From positions 556,195-620,194 of the forward strand of contig CAJFCJ010000004.1 in the NCBI GenBank assembly GCA_904063045.1: a stretch of DNA of 64,000 bases, read 5' to 3'. This DNA comes from Dimorphilus gyrociliatus. Its lineage: Eukaryota > Annelida > Polychaeta > Dinophilidae. The position numbers and the translations under genes are program-made. Positions 1 to 14,130 of the stretch are shown piece by piece (position 1 is the stretch's first letter; every line of letters begins with the position of its first letter). Below the pieces are notes generated by a model. It saw only the letters and a program-made list of their open reading frames with translations. It was not told the origin of the DNA and did no database searches.

Positions 1-1561
1 AACTTATGTAACAGTAAGGCAATTGTTAAGGGTATAACGCTCTACGTCTTCGTAATCCTTTTCCGGATCCGGGATCAGTTGAAAAGGGCGGACCGGACAA
101 ATAATAGCCCGCATCGACCCCCATCAAGAACCGAAGCTAACAAATAATATAGTAGTAAATAAACAGACGAAATTTCCCGCTTACCAATGACAAAACTATT
201 AAATTTGAGAAAATTACTTAATTAATTCTCCTACGTCCTGTTGTAGTTTCTTTTTATTTTAAGGATAAAAAACTAATTGAATAGATAAGCGTCACTTTTT
301 CTTATCTGTTTGTTGTCTGTCCCTCAATCTCCTCCTCATATTCATTTCAGCTCTTCGTTTCTATTCCTAAAAAGAGAAGCGTGATAAAAAAATTAAAACG
401 AAAAGACATAAATAAAGGAGAGATCGTATTTGTTAAGAAACAATTCTAACCAAGTTTTCCCACCTTCTCAAGTGGTTCAAGTGTTGGATGCTAAGGAATC
501 GAATAGGTTAAATTGATTTCTCCATTTTAGAGTAATATGAATCTTAAAGATTTGTGATTTTCGTTTGGTTAATAAAGCTTCCGGTATAATCGTTAGAAGA
601 GACTCTCCAATTTCGGCCTTTGAACGATTTTGAACGAAAATCAATAGAATTGGACTAATTATTGGACTGAAATGTTCATCTATCGGCTTTAATTTACGTG
701 AAAATGTATTGCAAATTCTCCCAATAAGGCCTATAGTTTCTCAACCGTTTTAATTTATGCAAAAGTCTATTCCTTTGACATGCCCTAGGTTCAGACTTAA
801 TACGTTACTTTAATTCGGCGAGTTTCATCTCCCCCTTGGACACGCCAATTCGAAGGTTAACCGATATAAATATAAAAGAGAATTATTATACCAATTTATA
901 TAATGTTTTTTAACAAACTACTCTATAAATGACATACATTTTGAGCAAACTATACAATTTCTAGATAATTTAGAAGCTTTAAACTCGAGTATTAACCGTT
1001 CGATTTGTCATTATTAAAAAAATTCGTGCGAGAATTTTTAAACAATCATAGTAGTCTTTTACGGGTAAAACTCCAATCAATAGAAGCTTCCCTGGAGAAT
1101 TTTAAAATATAGGTCAAAATTGACGAACATATTATAATGTTAAAGACGAAAGAAATAAAAAGGAAAAAACATTTTTTTAAAAAAAAAAAGTAATAAAAAA
1201 ACTAAAAATCAAACAAACATTTAATAGAGCTTTGTCTTAATTTTGTTTAAATTAAAGATTATATAGAGGAAATAATACTAATTTGTATAGAAAAAAGTTC
1301 TTGCTTTTTATATCAAAATTCGATCAAATATGCTTATGATTTGAAAATATTAAGTATTAATAGAAAAATACACTGTATTATAGGGTTTTACCGGATAAGA
1401 AAACAGGAAATTGCCTATATACACAAAAATGCCATAATGAATAATTCACAAAATACATAAATGTATATATATATAAATTTATATATTACTACTGTAAAAA
1501 AAATATAGTACATTGACCACTCTAAACTAAGCTGTACCACAAATATATATATTTATATACA

Positions 1562-1562
<1 letters not shown>

Positions 1563-1608
<46 letters not shown>
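1563..1608. repeat. (TA)n microsatellite
   Basis: An uninterrupted run of TA dinucleotides of about 23 units, followed by degenerate TAGATA units and another TA run near 1621-1631. Confidence 0.95.
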
Positions 1609-1610
<2 letters not shown>

Positions 1611-1916
1611 TATAGATACACTATATATATATTCATCATCATTCTTGACTTCAAAAGATATGCAATAGTAGGCCTAGTTTCACTTAGAAAAACTCATCCC
1701 ATTCTTCCTATATAAACAGATTCACCAGGGAATGCAGCAATAAGGAAGCGAGTGACTAGAGAGTCAGCCAACTGCAAAGATTTAAAGTAACTTATCTGCC
1801 TGAAAACTACTAATCGAAAAATTTCCAGTAAATTTAGTAGATAAGGAAAAAAAACTGTATACTTTGTATAAGTAACATACATTTATAATAGTAATATTAT
1901 AGTTAGGATTAGTTTT

Positions 1917-1944
1917 TATCTATCTATCTATCTATCTCTATCTA
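1917..1944. repeat. (TATC)n tetranucleotide microsatellite
   Basis: About six units of TATC/TCTA, slightly interrupted at the right end. Confidence 0.9.
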
Positions 1945-3315
1945 CGCTTTCAAAAACATTACATAAATATTTGACATCCACGCAAAATTCAATTATACGA
2001 TTATGAGAAAATTTATGATACATAGTCTAATTCTCCATTCCTGAGGATGAACGATGCTTGAACACGGAACGAGCGAAAAGCCATTCGTAGCGACAAAGTT
2101 GTACAAGTAAAATGATGATTGGTCTCGATCACTATAAGACATGTTGGATTTCTGGTGACAAAGTTTTGAGAACATCACCAAAAATACCAAACATATCAGA
2201 TCGTGTCGGGAAAGATACTGGCTAAGCACGCTATGCACGCTCCTTTTATATTTGTTCGCGTACACTTACAATTAATTAATATACATGAGGTTTTTATCGC
2301 TTATATCAACGAATTACACGGCTTCCAATTATCGCGCGGCTGACAAACGCCACTTCCGTATGCGGGTTTAGGGTACTTCCGGTCGAAATTTCCTTGCCTT
2401 TGTTTGGTTGGTAGAAAAGACCGAGAGTTTTAGGAAAAATGCGACGGATAGTAGTATGTGCGAGCCTATTCGACATTTTGACCGACATTGACAAACTGTG
2501 ACCAAAGTTCACTTGTTCTCATAGTTTTAATATTTTTCGACGTGTATTTCACACGGAACAGCTAGAAAATAAGCAACTAATTGCCTTTGGGTTAATTAGA
2601 TAATGACTAGAGTCTGATAATTGTAACTATACGCTGATTATCGTCTAATTATTATAAAGTAGTCAAACTAAACAGTTATCATAATAGGCTGAGGAATAAT
2701 TAGCGTAAATTTAAATACAATAAACAAAATACAGCGAAATTCTTATCAGAACAAACCCTGACAAACTTCCGTCTCCATAATTTTGTTAACTTCTAATCGC
2801 ATGGCAAACGAAACTGATATTCGAAACCACGTCTGCTGTGTAGTAAGTCATGTGACAAAGGGTTATCGATTTCGTAAGAACAAAATGCATACGATTTAGT
2901 GAATCAATTTCTTTAAGAGATTCTTGAAAGGTGATTGTAAATATTTTCATTAACGTATCAATTTTTATATTCTTATACTTTTCTATAAAAATTGGCGGGA
3001 AATTTTTTAAAATATTATATGTGAAGGAAACTTTTTTTTTCCCTCTATTTTTATTATGTCTATTTTTAGATTGCATCTAAATACAGTTAAACAAGCCGAT
3101 TATTCATATCATTGTTATATTTTTTCAATTCTCCTTATGTTAAGTTTCCAATTAAGAAATATTTGGAGTAATCGAATTAAAAGATAGATGTGTGAAATGC
3201 GATAGATGACACTAGTTATTACTTAACGGTAACCTTTTTGCGATTACCTGACTTAACCGGTTGAAGCGCGTGTTCAGCATTGATATTGCGGAATATCGAG
3301 TAACACTGTTGTAAA

Positions 3316-4540
<1,225 letters not shown>

Positions 4541-5704
4541 TAAATAATGAAGAATTCCAGAATGTATTGATCCTAAAGATACACAAAAATATGTATATAT
4601 ATCTATATATATATATAAGTGCAGCTTATATTGTATACTGTATATGCTGTCGGGTGAAAAGAAAAGAAACTGCTATTGTAAATATGAGTTATTGTATGTA
4701 TAAGGAGTTTTGTCTAATGTATTTAATAAACATAGAGAGAATTTAATATATTTAATGCTATTTATGACGTGTTTTAGTACGAAAAGATACTTACCCCACA
4801 AGTAAAAAGTTTAAACGAATATAAATCGCTGTAATAAATAGCGAATACACTTATCTAATGATTTAAGCTAAGCTTGACGTATGAAAGTATATATTCAGTT
4901 TCAAGTGATACATTACTTTGTTTCTATTTACGAATAGCTATTTTACCCGTTATATGTTAAAATATACAATAGTTTTCATCTTTTATCATCTCCCGAAATA
5001 CTTATCTCTTTACAAGCCTATTATTCTTAATTTATCATATATATCCTCAGAGACGAATATTATCTATAAATAATTTATTACTATAAATTAGCAGTCTTGT
5101 TTTTTTGTTTTTTACGTGAAAAGATATCCTGTAGATATTGCCTATTGTATTTTAAAGAGACATTAACAGAAAGAGGGAATGAATGGGAAGAAGAAGCCAA
5201 ATGAAATAAAGAGGGGACGAAGAAAACCTTGACGATTATCATTATTCGCATTCTCTATATTCTAAAAATAGGCTTAATTTATAATATTATAATATTTATT
5301 TTATAAATATGTTAAACCTTGTTTTCATCATCGTTTGCTAGCAAACTGTAAAGATACTTAAGATTATTATGAATTGAAAATTACTACACTACTCTGTCCC
5401 ATTAATCTTTAGAAACTACTTGAAAATCGGCGTAAACATGTTATTTATGACCAAACTTAGTATAAATTGTCTACTTCGGTTAAATTCCATTATTTACTTA
5501 ACGTAAAATTACTTTTTAATAATGAAAAAAAATCTTATTGGTAAACTTTAAAATGTCAAACTTGCACCTTATCTAATTATTTGATATCTTGTAACAAGAA
5601 TCGTCTCAAAAATAGCCTTAGGGAATAGAAGAAGGAGGAAGGAGGAAAAAAAGCACATGGATAAATAGACGCATACTCAATTACTCAGAGACGAAAGGGA
5701 GGAA

Positions 5705-5748
5705 GAGAGAGAGAGAGAGAGAGAGAGTGTGTGTGTGTGTGTGTGTGT
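5705..5748. repeat. Compound (GA)n(GT)n microsatellite
   Basis: About eleven GA units pass directly into about eleven GT units. Confidence 0.95.
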
Positions 5749-7468
5749 TTGCTATGTGGACCAATACAGTATATTATAGACTGTATATATATATTAGAAT
5801 ATATAGCTTTTATTCCCCAATCATTCATTTTTTAATAAATTCCTTAAACTAATGAACTTTTCAAATTAAAGTTGACGAAAGACAATTACTTCAAATTATC
5901 TTATCGATCAATAAACCTCATGGAGGAAAAATCTTTCTCGTTAGTTCGATTGAGATACGTCGATTCCTTTCATATCCAAAAGCTAACAAAGAGATCGAAT
6001 ATGCTTACATTTTAATGATGTATTGGAATAATAATTCTAAATATAGACATCATTCAGAGGTAGAATTATTGGGAAAATAGTGCTAATACTTTGGAGCTTA
6101 AGGGCAAGATATTAAAGCTTCTTAGCATCCCGAAAGCAACGTAATAATTGGTTTTATAGTTGCAATAAATTGGTTTGACCTTATTTTTAGCGGTAACATA
6201 TAACTCTGGCTACTTTAGGCGTATTTAATAAAAAAAAACGTATAATTTTGAATGAATGAACGAAGATTTAATGAATTGCAATTCATTCATCCATTTTCTA
6301 GTATTTCCTCGCTCGATAAACATCTAGAAGAAACTCTAAAACGGTTTTCAAGGATACATTTCTTTTATGGCTAATTGAATAGAAATATCCTAAATATAGA
6401 GTCTTAATCATAATTATTTAAACGTGCGGTTTGTCAGCTTAGACTTTAATCTTAGAACGTCGATGAAGACCTAAAAATTTTGGAGTTATATTTTCAATTT
6501 GGTCCATAGCTGATTGGTCGATCAATGGGCGTTGTCTAATGTTGATTGGATATTAGAACTGCATAAATATAAGGATTTATCATCTTGGACAATCATAATC
6601 GTTTAGTTCGATGAGGATACATGAAAACAGGCTTGAAATGTGGTTGGATTTTTAAATTTGTCTAATTGCATAACGAGTCTTACTTCATGTAAATTCGTAA
6701 AGATTGACGCTAACATTCTTTCACAAAATCACCTTTTTATGAGTTGTATAAATGCAGGCTCAATATTTGACTAGAAATTAAAGCATTTAGCCAAGTTTTG
6801 GGCCTTATTTATACATTTCATTAGCCTCGAATAAATTTGAAAAACAAACATGAAAGTGCAATTTATTTAATAAATTAGATAATTAAATAAAATCTAGGTG
6901 TAAACAATTTCTAAGATATAAATAACTTTCTATAAAATAAATAGGTTATTTTATTCATAAAAGACTTATATATAAAATGAATAGCTCTTTCCTATCTTTT
7001 AGAATTGATAACTAAAGTTACCTTACACTTTTTTTTTTAAAAAAAAAAATATTTATAATTATTAGAAAGACTTTTATTTAATGTATTGAAACTAGATTGT
7101 TAAAAATAGAAGATTTTAGTTTATATTTAGTATTTATAATCCACATATACCATATTTTAAATTGTAATATCCTTTTTTAAGTAATTGAAAGCGATAAGTC
7201 TGTCATTTACCAAAAATATACTTGTTTTGTTTGTTTTGTTAATAAAGACAAACTGAATGAGATTGTTATTGTAAAAATATGCATATTTTAGATCTTTTTA
7301 TGTAGATTACAAATCCTAAAAAAATTTGACTTCAAGATAAAACTTTTTTTTTTTAAAAAAAAAGAAGGAAAACCGTTAAAAATTTAATCCGAGTTGCGTA
7401 TGTTTGTTTGCATGTTTGTAAATTTTTTTTGATATGTCCTCTCCTATTTACCCTATAGGGGAAAACTT

Positions 7469-7493
7469 TATATATATATATATATATATATAT
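7469..7493. repeat. (TA)n microsatellite
   Basis: A run of about twelve TA units in the AK6-AF10 interval. Confidence 0.9.
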
Positions 7494-8629
7494 ACTATAT
7501 ACGTATTTGCATAAATATTTGATACAAACAGACACAAATACCGCCTTATCGGAAAAATCTTATTGGCTAAAGACAACAGTACAAAATTGCTGATTGGCGG
7601 TGGAAATGGGTGAAAGAGAAAATATTTCATGAAGTTTATCTCTAGTTGAGTATCAAAAGTATATAAATCTGAAGAAATGATTTTAATCGGATTTGTATTG
7701 AACTAGAATAATAGTTTCTAGTTTGTTTCTGAGCAGTAACTACTAGTTATAAACCCTTTTTCTTATCAATTTGTTCGGCTGGTTGTCCTAAATTCAAATT
7801 CATTATTTGTCTAAAGCTAAGAAAATAATATTTAAATCGTTTTAGCCAAGTTTTGAGTTTGTGTTTAAGCATTCAAAAATAATTGAACAAAAGATGAAAT
7901 ATTAGAAGAAACATATTAGAATAAAGACGAGAAAAGATAGATTAAACAAAACGACGAAAGTATTTTATTAAAACTTGGAAACAATAGTAAGTTCGCTGTG
8001 TGGTTCTTTTATTATAAATAGACCATTTAATAATATTAAGTGCTAGTGACAAGTCATATTTCTTATCTCTAGTGTAATTGTATGGTCTGAAATCGAATGA
8101 TAATGATAAGCTGCTTGTGTGGTCTAACAAGATAATTAGAAATCTTATAAGAAATAGGTTACCTACGTACGAAGTTATCATCAATTTTTACATTCAAGAG
8201 AATTGAATTTTATATTTCTTTTGTATGAATCTCATACAATCCGCTCAAAACAATCATAGATTATCACATGCAAGAAAATAAACATATATATATATTTAAA
8301 TATACAAAATAAATATAAATTCATGAATATTTTCTAAGCTAAAATCAAGTAAAAAAAAAAAGAAGGTAAACCAACAATATAAAAAAATAAAAAATGTACA
8401 TAATTAGGGCAAAAAAAAAAAAGAAAAAACAATTTTACCTACTGCATAATGCAGAAATAGCAATTACGAAAAAGTGAGTTGACGCGTCTTAAGTTTCTTT
8501 TTTCAAAAACAAAGAGAACATTCTCACAAAAAAAATTCAACATAAGTTTTTGTGAATATATTTGAATTAAACTTTAAGAAAAAATACTTAAAATGTTTTC
8601 TCGTGTTGTTTTTTTTTTTTTTCATCATT

Positions 8630-10876
8630 TCAAGATTTTCCCGGTTTTTCATTATTACTCGAATTAAAAAAGGATTTTTGGGAAGCCTGAGAAAAAGCTG
8701 ATGACATTAATGACTGTGTAAGAGAAAAAAAAAGCAATAACGTTATTTAAATATATATATAGAAAATAATTATCATTACCGATGTTGCAGCATGACTCAA
8801 AATTGACTGATTTTGCATCAATTGATGATGTATATCGGAAGTATTACCAAGTTTATTGGTACTTTTCGTATCACTGAACGACATTGACCCTGATGTAACT
8901 GAAAGATTATTTAAAAGATTTGAAATATTTTAAAGGTGAATTTAAGAATGTATATGTCCTTACGTGAATTTGTAAAGGAAGCGATTGACAACGTATTTGA
9001 TGGTTTATTCGCTTCATTCTAGAAATATTTTATTAAATTATCTCTTATTTCAACAATATCTACTCTGAATAATTGATACTTACTCTTACAGATGTCGTTA
9101 TTGAACTCGACATCTGAGCGTCTAAGCCAGTAACTCCTCCTTGCGCACCAAGAGCGGCGGTAGCGGATAAAGGCAATGACAGACGAGCATTTATTGATAA
9201 AAGTTGCTCCTTTTTCATAACCAATCTTGAGATCTGTTCTTCTAACTTCATATTCTCGTGCTGTAGTTGGTAAAGACATTGAATCATAGCTGCAATATCG
9301 AAATGCTGAGAGGTTTGTTCCAGCATAAATTGGGAGGATTGTTCCCATTGTCGTTCCAATAACTGTTCCATTGTTGTTGGCATTTGAGAATTTGAGCTAA
9401 ATGAAGTCAGAGATTGAAGGAGAGATTGTTTGTTTTTCAGTCCTGGTTTTAGAGGGGTAAAAAGGCCTGAGCTAGTTTTTCCATCTATGAAAAAAGAGAA
9501 ATGATTGAAAAGTATAAGTCTTATGCCAAAAATTATTTATTTTTTCATATCTTACCCACTGCAGCTGATGAATTAGCATTTGAATTTGAATTTGAATTAG
9601 AATTTGCCGTACTGACCAAAGAAGATAATTTTGGAGTATTATCAACACTAGATGATGCAGATGTAGAGCCCGAAGATTTTTCTTTTCTAGACTTTTTGGC
9701 AGGAATTTTATTTTTAACGTCGTCACCAGAACTTGACGGATTAGTTAAATAATCTTTGACGGTTTTTGTAGGAGATTTAGTCCTTTTTTGTTGTTTCTTC
9801 TTTTCCATCGATAACGGTTTTTCTTTTTCCTTTTCTTTCTCCTTCTCTTTCTCCTTCTCTTTTTCTTTCTCTCTCTCTCTTTCCCTGTCTTTCTCCTTAT
9901 CTTTTTCTTTTTCTTTTTCTTTCTCCTTTTCTGTATCCTTATCTTCTTTTCTAAGCGCGACAAGTTATAAAGAAATGAGACGGTCACCCTATAATATAAT
10001 TTTTATCTAATTTTCAAAGCTTTTTCTTACTTTTTCGAATCAGAATTTGGGTTTTGCTTAACAAAAGTATCAAATGAATACGAATAGGCAGAAGTATTCG
10101 GTAGGAACTGCGACGATGGTTTAGTAGTGGCACTCATTTCCTTCGGAGGTGCTTTTAACGCAGCCTTATTTTGAGTCTGCTTATTCTCCGACGAGGAAGA
10201 AGAACTGGAAGATTCTGTAGATGAACTACTGGCTGTTGAAGATGAAGAATTCTTTCTTGAGTGTTCTCCCTTCTTCTTCTATTAAACAAAAAATGGAAGA
10301 TTAATTAAAGCAATTGCAAAAAAAAAAAATACAGATAATGACGAGAAGATATGAATATTCAACAAAACAATATAAATTTTAAAGGCAATTTATTTACAGC
10401 AATTTTTTCATCAGTATTAGATTTAATTTCTTGGAAATTAGCTGATGTAAACTTTGAAGTGGAAGATGAATTACTTTCTCGACCCTAAAAAATATAAAAA
10501 CAAAAAAACATTACAAAACTATTTAATAATATCATTCAATTCTTCAAAATATGTGTATCAATATAAACAAATATGAAATACAATGATATGTTCTAGTCGT
10601 CTTAATCTAGACTAAACTAAAAATGATCTATCTCCAAAAATGAACAAAGCAAATGAAGAGAAATATATACATATATATTTATATACAGTATTTAGGAATA
10701 CAAGTTCTAATAGGTGGCGCTTTTATTGTAAATCATATTTCATACTGAATTTATATTTTTCAAGTTACATTTAAAAAATGAAAGAGAGAAAAGTAAAAGA
10801 CAAAAACAAGATAAATAAAGATAGAAAAAAGCTAGAGAGAATTAGACGAAAAGATAAAAGAAATTTAAATATAAAA

Positions 10877-10913
<37 letters not shown>

Positions 10914-13202
10914 AAGAGGCTAATAGATAGAGATATTTAATATCTTTAACAATTATAAAAAATTTTAAGCAAAGAAGAGTAGGCTTTTAATCACTCATCT
11001 CTTGTCATTATAGATTTTGTAACAGACTTATAATTGAATTAGAAAGCAATTATATGACACCACCTACTAAGCTTGAAACCGTAATTATTTAAGCATTTGA
11101 AAAATAGTCAATTTGTGTTTACTATTTAATACATTTAACAATTAAAATATTACTAAATTAATAATATACTGTATATATATATGTATAAAATGATAAAATA
11201 GATTTATAAAACTATCCATATAAAGCTTATTATTACTTTTTTTAGCTGTATCTATATGTTGTACGTTTAATAAATATGATATATAAAATAAATAAAAAAA
11301 TAACAATGATTTCTTTCTCGTTTAAAACTAGAAATATTTACGAGATTAAGCAGATGATTAAATGAATTGATTTTTGACCAATATTTTGAACGTTTCATAC
11401 CTTTTCCGGCGACTTGTCGGATTCAGCGACCGGTTTAAATGCCGGAATGACCTTAATGTATGTTCCATCTCGCTTCTGTTCGTGAACGTTCGTCGAAAAA
11501 ATATATTAAAGTTAAAAAAGTTTCGAACGTTTTACAGAATAATAATAATAATAATAATATAAATTTAAATAATCGCTTATCATGGCGACACTTTTCTTAT
11601 TTAAAAAATATAAACTACAAAGAGAGAGAGAGAGAGATAGTGAGGGAAAGAGAGAGAGAGAGAGAGAGAAAGAGATAAATAGAGAAAAGAAAGAAAAACA
11701 TAATTATTGACTTAAATATATGGAAAAGAGAGCTTATAATTTGTAGAATAACCTAAATTAAATTGCCAAGATATTCGGGATAAGAAAGAAAGTAATATAT
11801 ATATATATATATATATATTTATACATATTACATACTTTTAATTAATTTAAGGAAATTGTGGAAAAAAATCAAGGAATGCAAATAATTAAAAATACTTTTT
11901 TTAAATCTGTTGGTCGCCAAGTCAAAATAAAAAAAAAAATAATACGAAAGATAAAAAATATCCATTTTTTTATCTAATTTTACAATAAAAACTGACCAAT
12001 TTCCTTAAATGCTGATTGCAGTATCCGCAGTACTTGACATTGTCCATCATTGCTCCCTGCTCTTCGCACAATAGACCAACAGACTGAGCACATGTCACGT
12101 GAAAATACAGCTTACAACCAGGTTTGTTGCATTGCATACAAGCTCCGGTCGTGGCTTTGCTTGCTCTGTTGTTTTGTTCGCAGACGTAACATGTCTGTAA
12201 AGTATAAAGAATTTCCCATATATATAAATATATATATATATATATTTATGAATGTATAAAAGGCGAATGTATTAGTAAACGATATCAAAACCTTTCCGTA
12301 TCTTTCATCAGGAACACTCTTAAGTATAATAGGCTCCATAGTTTCTACGTTACCAAACCAAGCTTCAGGAATATAGAGGGAACAAACAACGTGACACCAC
12401 CCATTACTGTCTGTTCGTTTCATGGCACCCTCTCTTTGAGGACATAATTCACATTTCTAAAGGAGGAATAATCATAAATTAGATGAAAGATTAATCTTTT
12501 GAAATGGGCAAACATCACTTTAGAAAGATAATTAGGAAAACAATATTTTAAAAGGAATATTATTAATAGTATTCTGAGTTTTCTGCTAGTTACAATATGT
12601 GTAAAAAAAGATACAGAATATATCATCTATTACATTTACAAACAAATACAAACACTTTCATCATATTCAAGTCAATAGGTGCAAAACTTGTTTTTAATAT
12701 TATCTTTTTTACTATAGTATATTATATATTTATGTAAGCTATTTGTTACTAAAGTACATTAGATAGTAATTTTCTTACTAGATTTATATGTTTACATTGT
12801 AAATGTAGTTTATTTAGATTTTTCTTTTTTTATGTTTAAAATAACTTCCATTTTGATTATGAATGTTGAAGTGTTTGTTTTGATTACATATTTTCACTCT
12901 TATCACTAGTCTACGTTGGTATAATGTACTTTTGTACTTACTACTCGAGCTGCTCTTTCTTGAGATTCACATTTTCTGCAATACCATGGTCCAGTCGGTA
13001 CTGATATTATTCCGTAGCATGCTATAACAAGAGATCATTGTATTTAGGGAATGTTTAACCTTATTGCTGCAATACATTTAGCGGGAAACGAACCTTGGTG
13101 AACAGCAACCGTGCACTGCGAACCATCGCAGTAAACCAACGGATTTTCGTCCCATCCTCTTTCATCGGCACAAACACAGCATCCTCCTATCATCTCTTTC
13201 AT
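8630..13202 (-). CDS. MLLT10: AF10/AF17-type PHD finger protein (MLLT10/MLLT6 orthologue)
   Basis: Chromatin reader and DOT1L cofactor that promotes H3K79 methylation. Twelve exons join in phase: 13202-13094, 13021-12942, 12456-12292, 12194-11997, 11475-11401, 10484-10398, 10278-10031, 9950-9556, 9484-9090, 9018-8964, 8898-8780 and 8713-8630, giving about 669 residues. The N-terminus has the first PHD finger ([20 protein letters not shown]), then [12 protein letters not shown] and the extended PHD/zinc-knuckle module ([37 protein letters not shown]). The middle is low complexity: Ser-rich, a Lys/Glu alternating stretch and an Asn-Ser repeat. Around residues 491-545 is the octapeptide motif EQLLERQW followed by a leucine zipper, the DOT1L-binding module. 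Exon 9 has two possible donors, GTAAGA after 9090 or GTAAGT after 9084. The protein is shorter than human AF10 (over 1,000 residues). I cannot say whether it is closer to AF10 or AF17, since invertebrates usually have one gene for both. Confidence 0.93.
10880..10909. repeat. (GA)n microsatellite in an AF10 intron
   Basis: About fifteen GA units inside intron 5 of the AF10-like gene. Confidence 0.95.
11621..11675. repeat. Interrupted (GA)n microsatellite in an AF10 intron
   Basis: Two GA runs separated by TAGTGAGGGA lie in intron 4 of the AF10-like gene; a TA run follows near 11794-11818 in the same intron. Confidence 0.93.
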
Positions 13203-14130
13203 GATTATTTTCGATTTGTGTAAAAAATAATTGATAATGTTTCAGTATTTGTTAAACAGTCTGCCATGTTGTTGGTGTGGGGTTGTCTAAGGTTTCTCTT
13301 CATTTCAAAGCGTACATTTCGTTACGGATCTCGGTACCAGTTTCAGTGTCATTTTACTTCCGGTTACTCTGCTTCGCGCGGCTGATATTTCTACGCGAAA
13401 TATTCAAAAATCAATTACGATAACTAAACGTACAATTTGATTATATTACATAATACATTTTCAATAATTGTTAATAATGGTGTTTTACACTTTTCAATTG
13501 GAATTTTTAATGATCAATGTCTATTTTCAAACATTACACAATAACAATACTATTTATTATGAATAGTTACACCCACATTATGAAAAAAAACCTGACTCTT
13601 GCAGTTTTTTCGAAAAATTTTGAGTATTTGGTGTTCTTCCCTGTCAAGATTACCTCAGCTCTATATACTTTCTGAACTAAGGAGTGACGGATTTCCAAAA
13701 TCAGTTGTTAAATTTCTAACATATTCTCAGAAACCAATTTTTCCAATTACGTAACGAAACTACGAAACAAAAACTCCCCATCTAAGTATATATAACTAAT
13801 TAGGACATCAATAACCTTGCTAAAGTTTATTAAATAAAATAATTTAATAATGTAAACAACAACAATCACAAACTGTTAAATTTTGAAAATATTTTGAGGT
13901 AAATCATCTAAATTATTTATAACACTTTGATTTTTGCATATACCTTATTTGTCCTTAAGTTTCTATAAATAGATATGAGTCATGGCACTCGTGAAAATAT
14001 ATGTATATAAATATAGTATTTCTCATTATAACGACATTAATAAGTTAAAGCTACTACTGAATGCATTAAGTAAGTGTACATATCCCGTTTTTAGAATAAA
14101 AACATCTTAACCATTTCTTCTGTTTATAGA
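13203..14130. promoter_or_regulatory. Divergent intergenic region, AF10-like (-) and IkB-like (+)
   Basis: A 928-bp gap between two start codons on opposite strands, so it should hold both promoters. A GC-richer patch near 13300-13385 contains an ACTTCCGG ETS-type site at 13356-13363, close to the AF10-like side. Near the IkB-like start, a donor-like AAGTAAGTG (about 14069) and an acceptor TTTATAG (ending 14129) suggest a short 5' UTR intron. No coding frame is visible upstream of the IkB-like ATG. Confidence 0.55.

Larger units (their letters stand above)
1..3315. other. Gene-poor left flank, upstream of AK6
   Basis: No gene model is supported here. The first 147 bases are richer in GC than the rest and stay open in one frame on the + strand and in short frames on the - strand, so they may be the end of an exon or UTR of a gene lying outside the window; I could not settle which. 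The remainder is AT-rich with a long TA microsatellite (1563-1608), a TATC repeat (about 1917-1944) and a T-tract/A-tract junction at 1172-1189. Short open frames here show no domain, no codon pattern and no matching splice partners. An ETS-type ACTTCCGG motif lies near 2366. Confidence 0.5.
4541..8629. other. Gene-poor interval between AK6 and AF10
   Basis: About 4 kb of AT-rich sequence between convergent AK6 (+) and the AF10-like gene (-). It includes the 3' UTR of AK6 with AATAAA at 4725 and presumably the 3' UTR of the AF10-like gene. I see no conserved coding frame; open frames are short and low in complexity. It contains a compound GA/GT microsatellite (5705-5748), a TA repeat near 7469-7493, and two symmetrical T-tract/A-tract blocks at 7029-7049 and 7344-7363. 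Confidence 0.6.

Noticed and set aside
9756-10010. Long + strand Ser/Phe-rich frame and - strand Lys/Arg-rich frame over 9745-10010
   Set aside because: Both are shadows of the AF10 exon 8 Lys/Glu repeat read in other frames; only the frame joined in phase to exon 7 gives a protein continuous with the AF10 domains.
12050-12259. + strand 69-codon frame over the AF10 PHD exons
   Set aside because: Antisense to AF10 exon 4, whose Cys/His pattern and splice sites are clear on the - strand.
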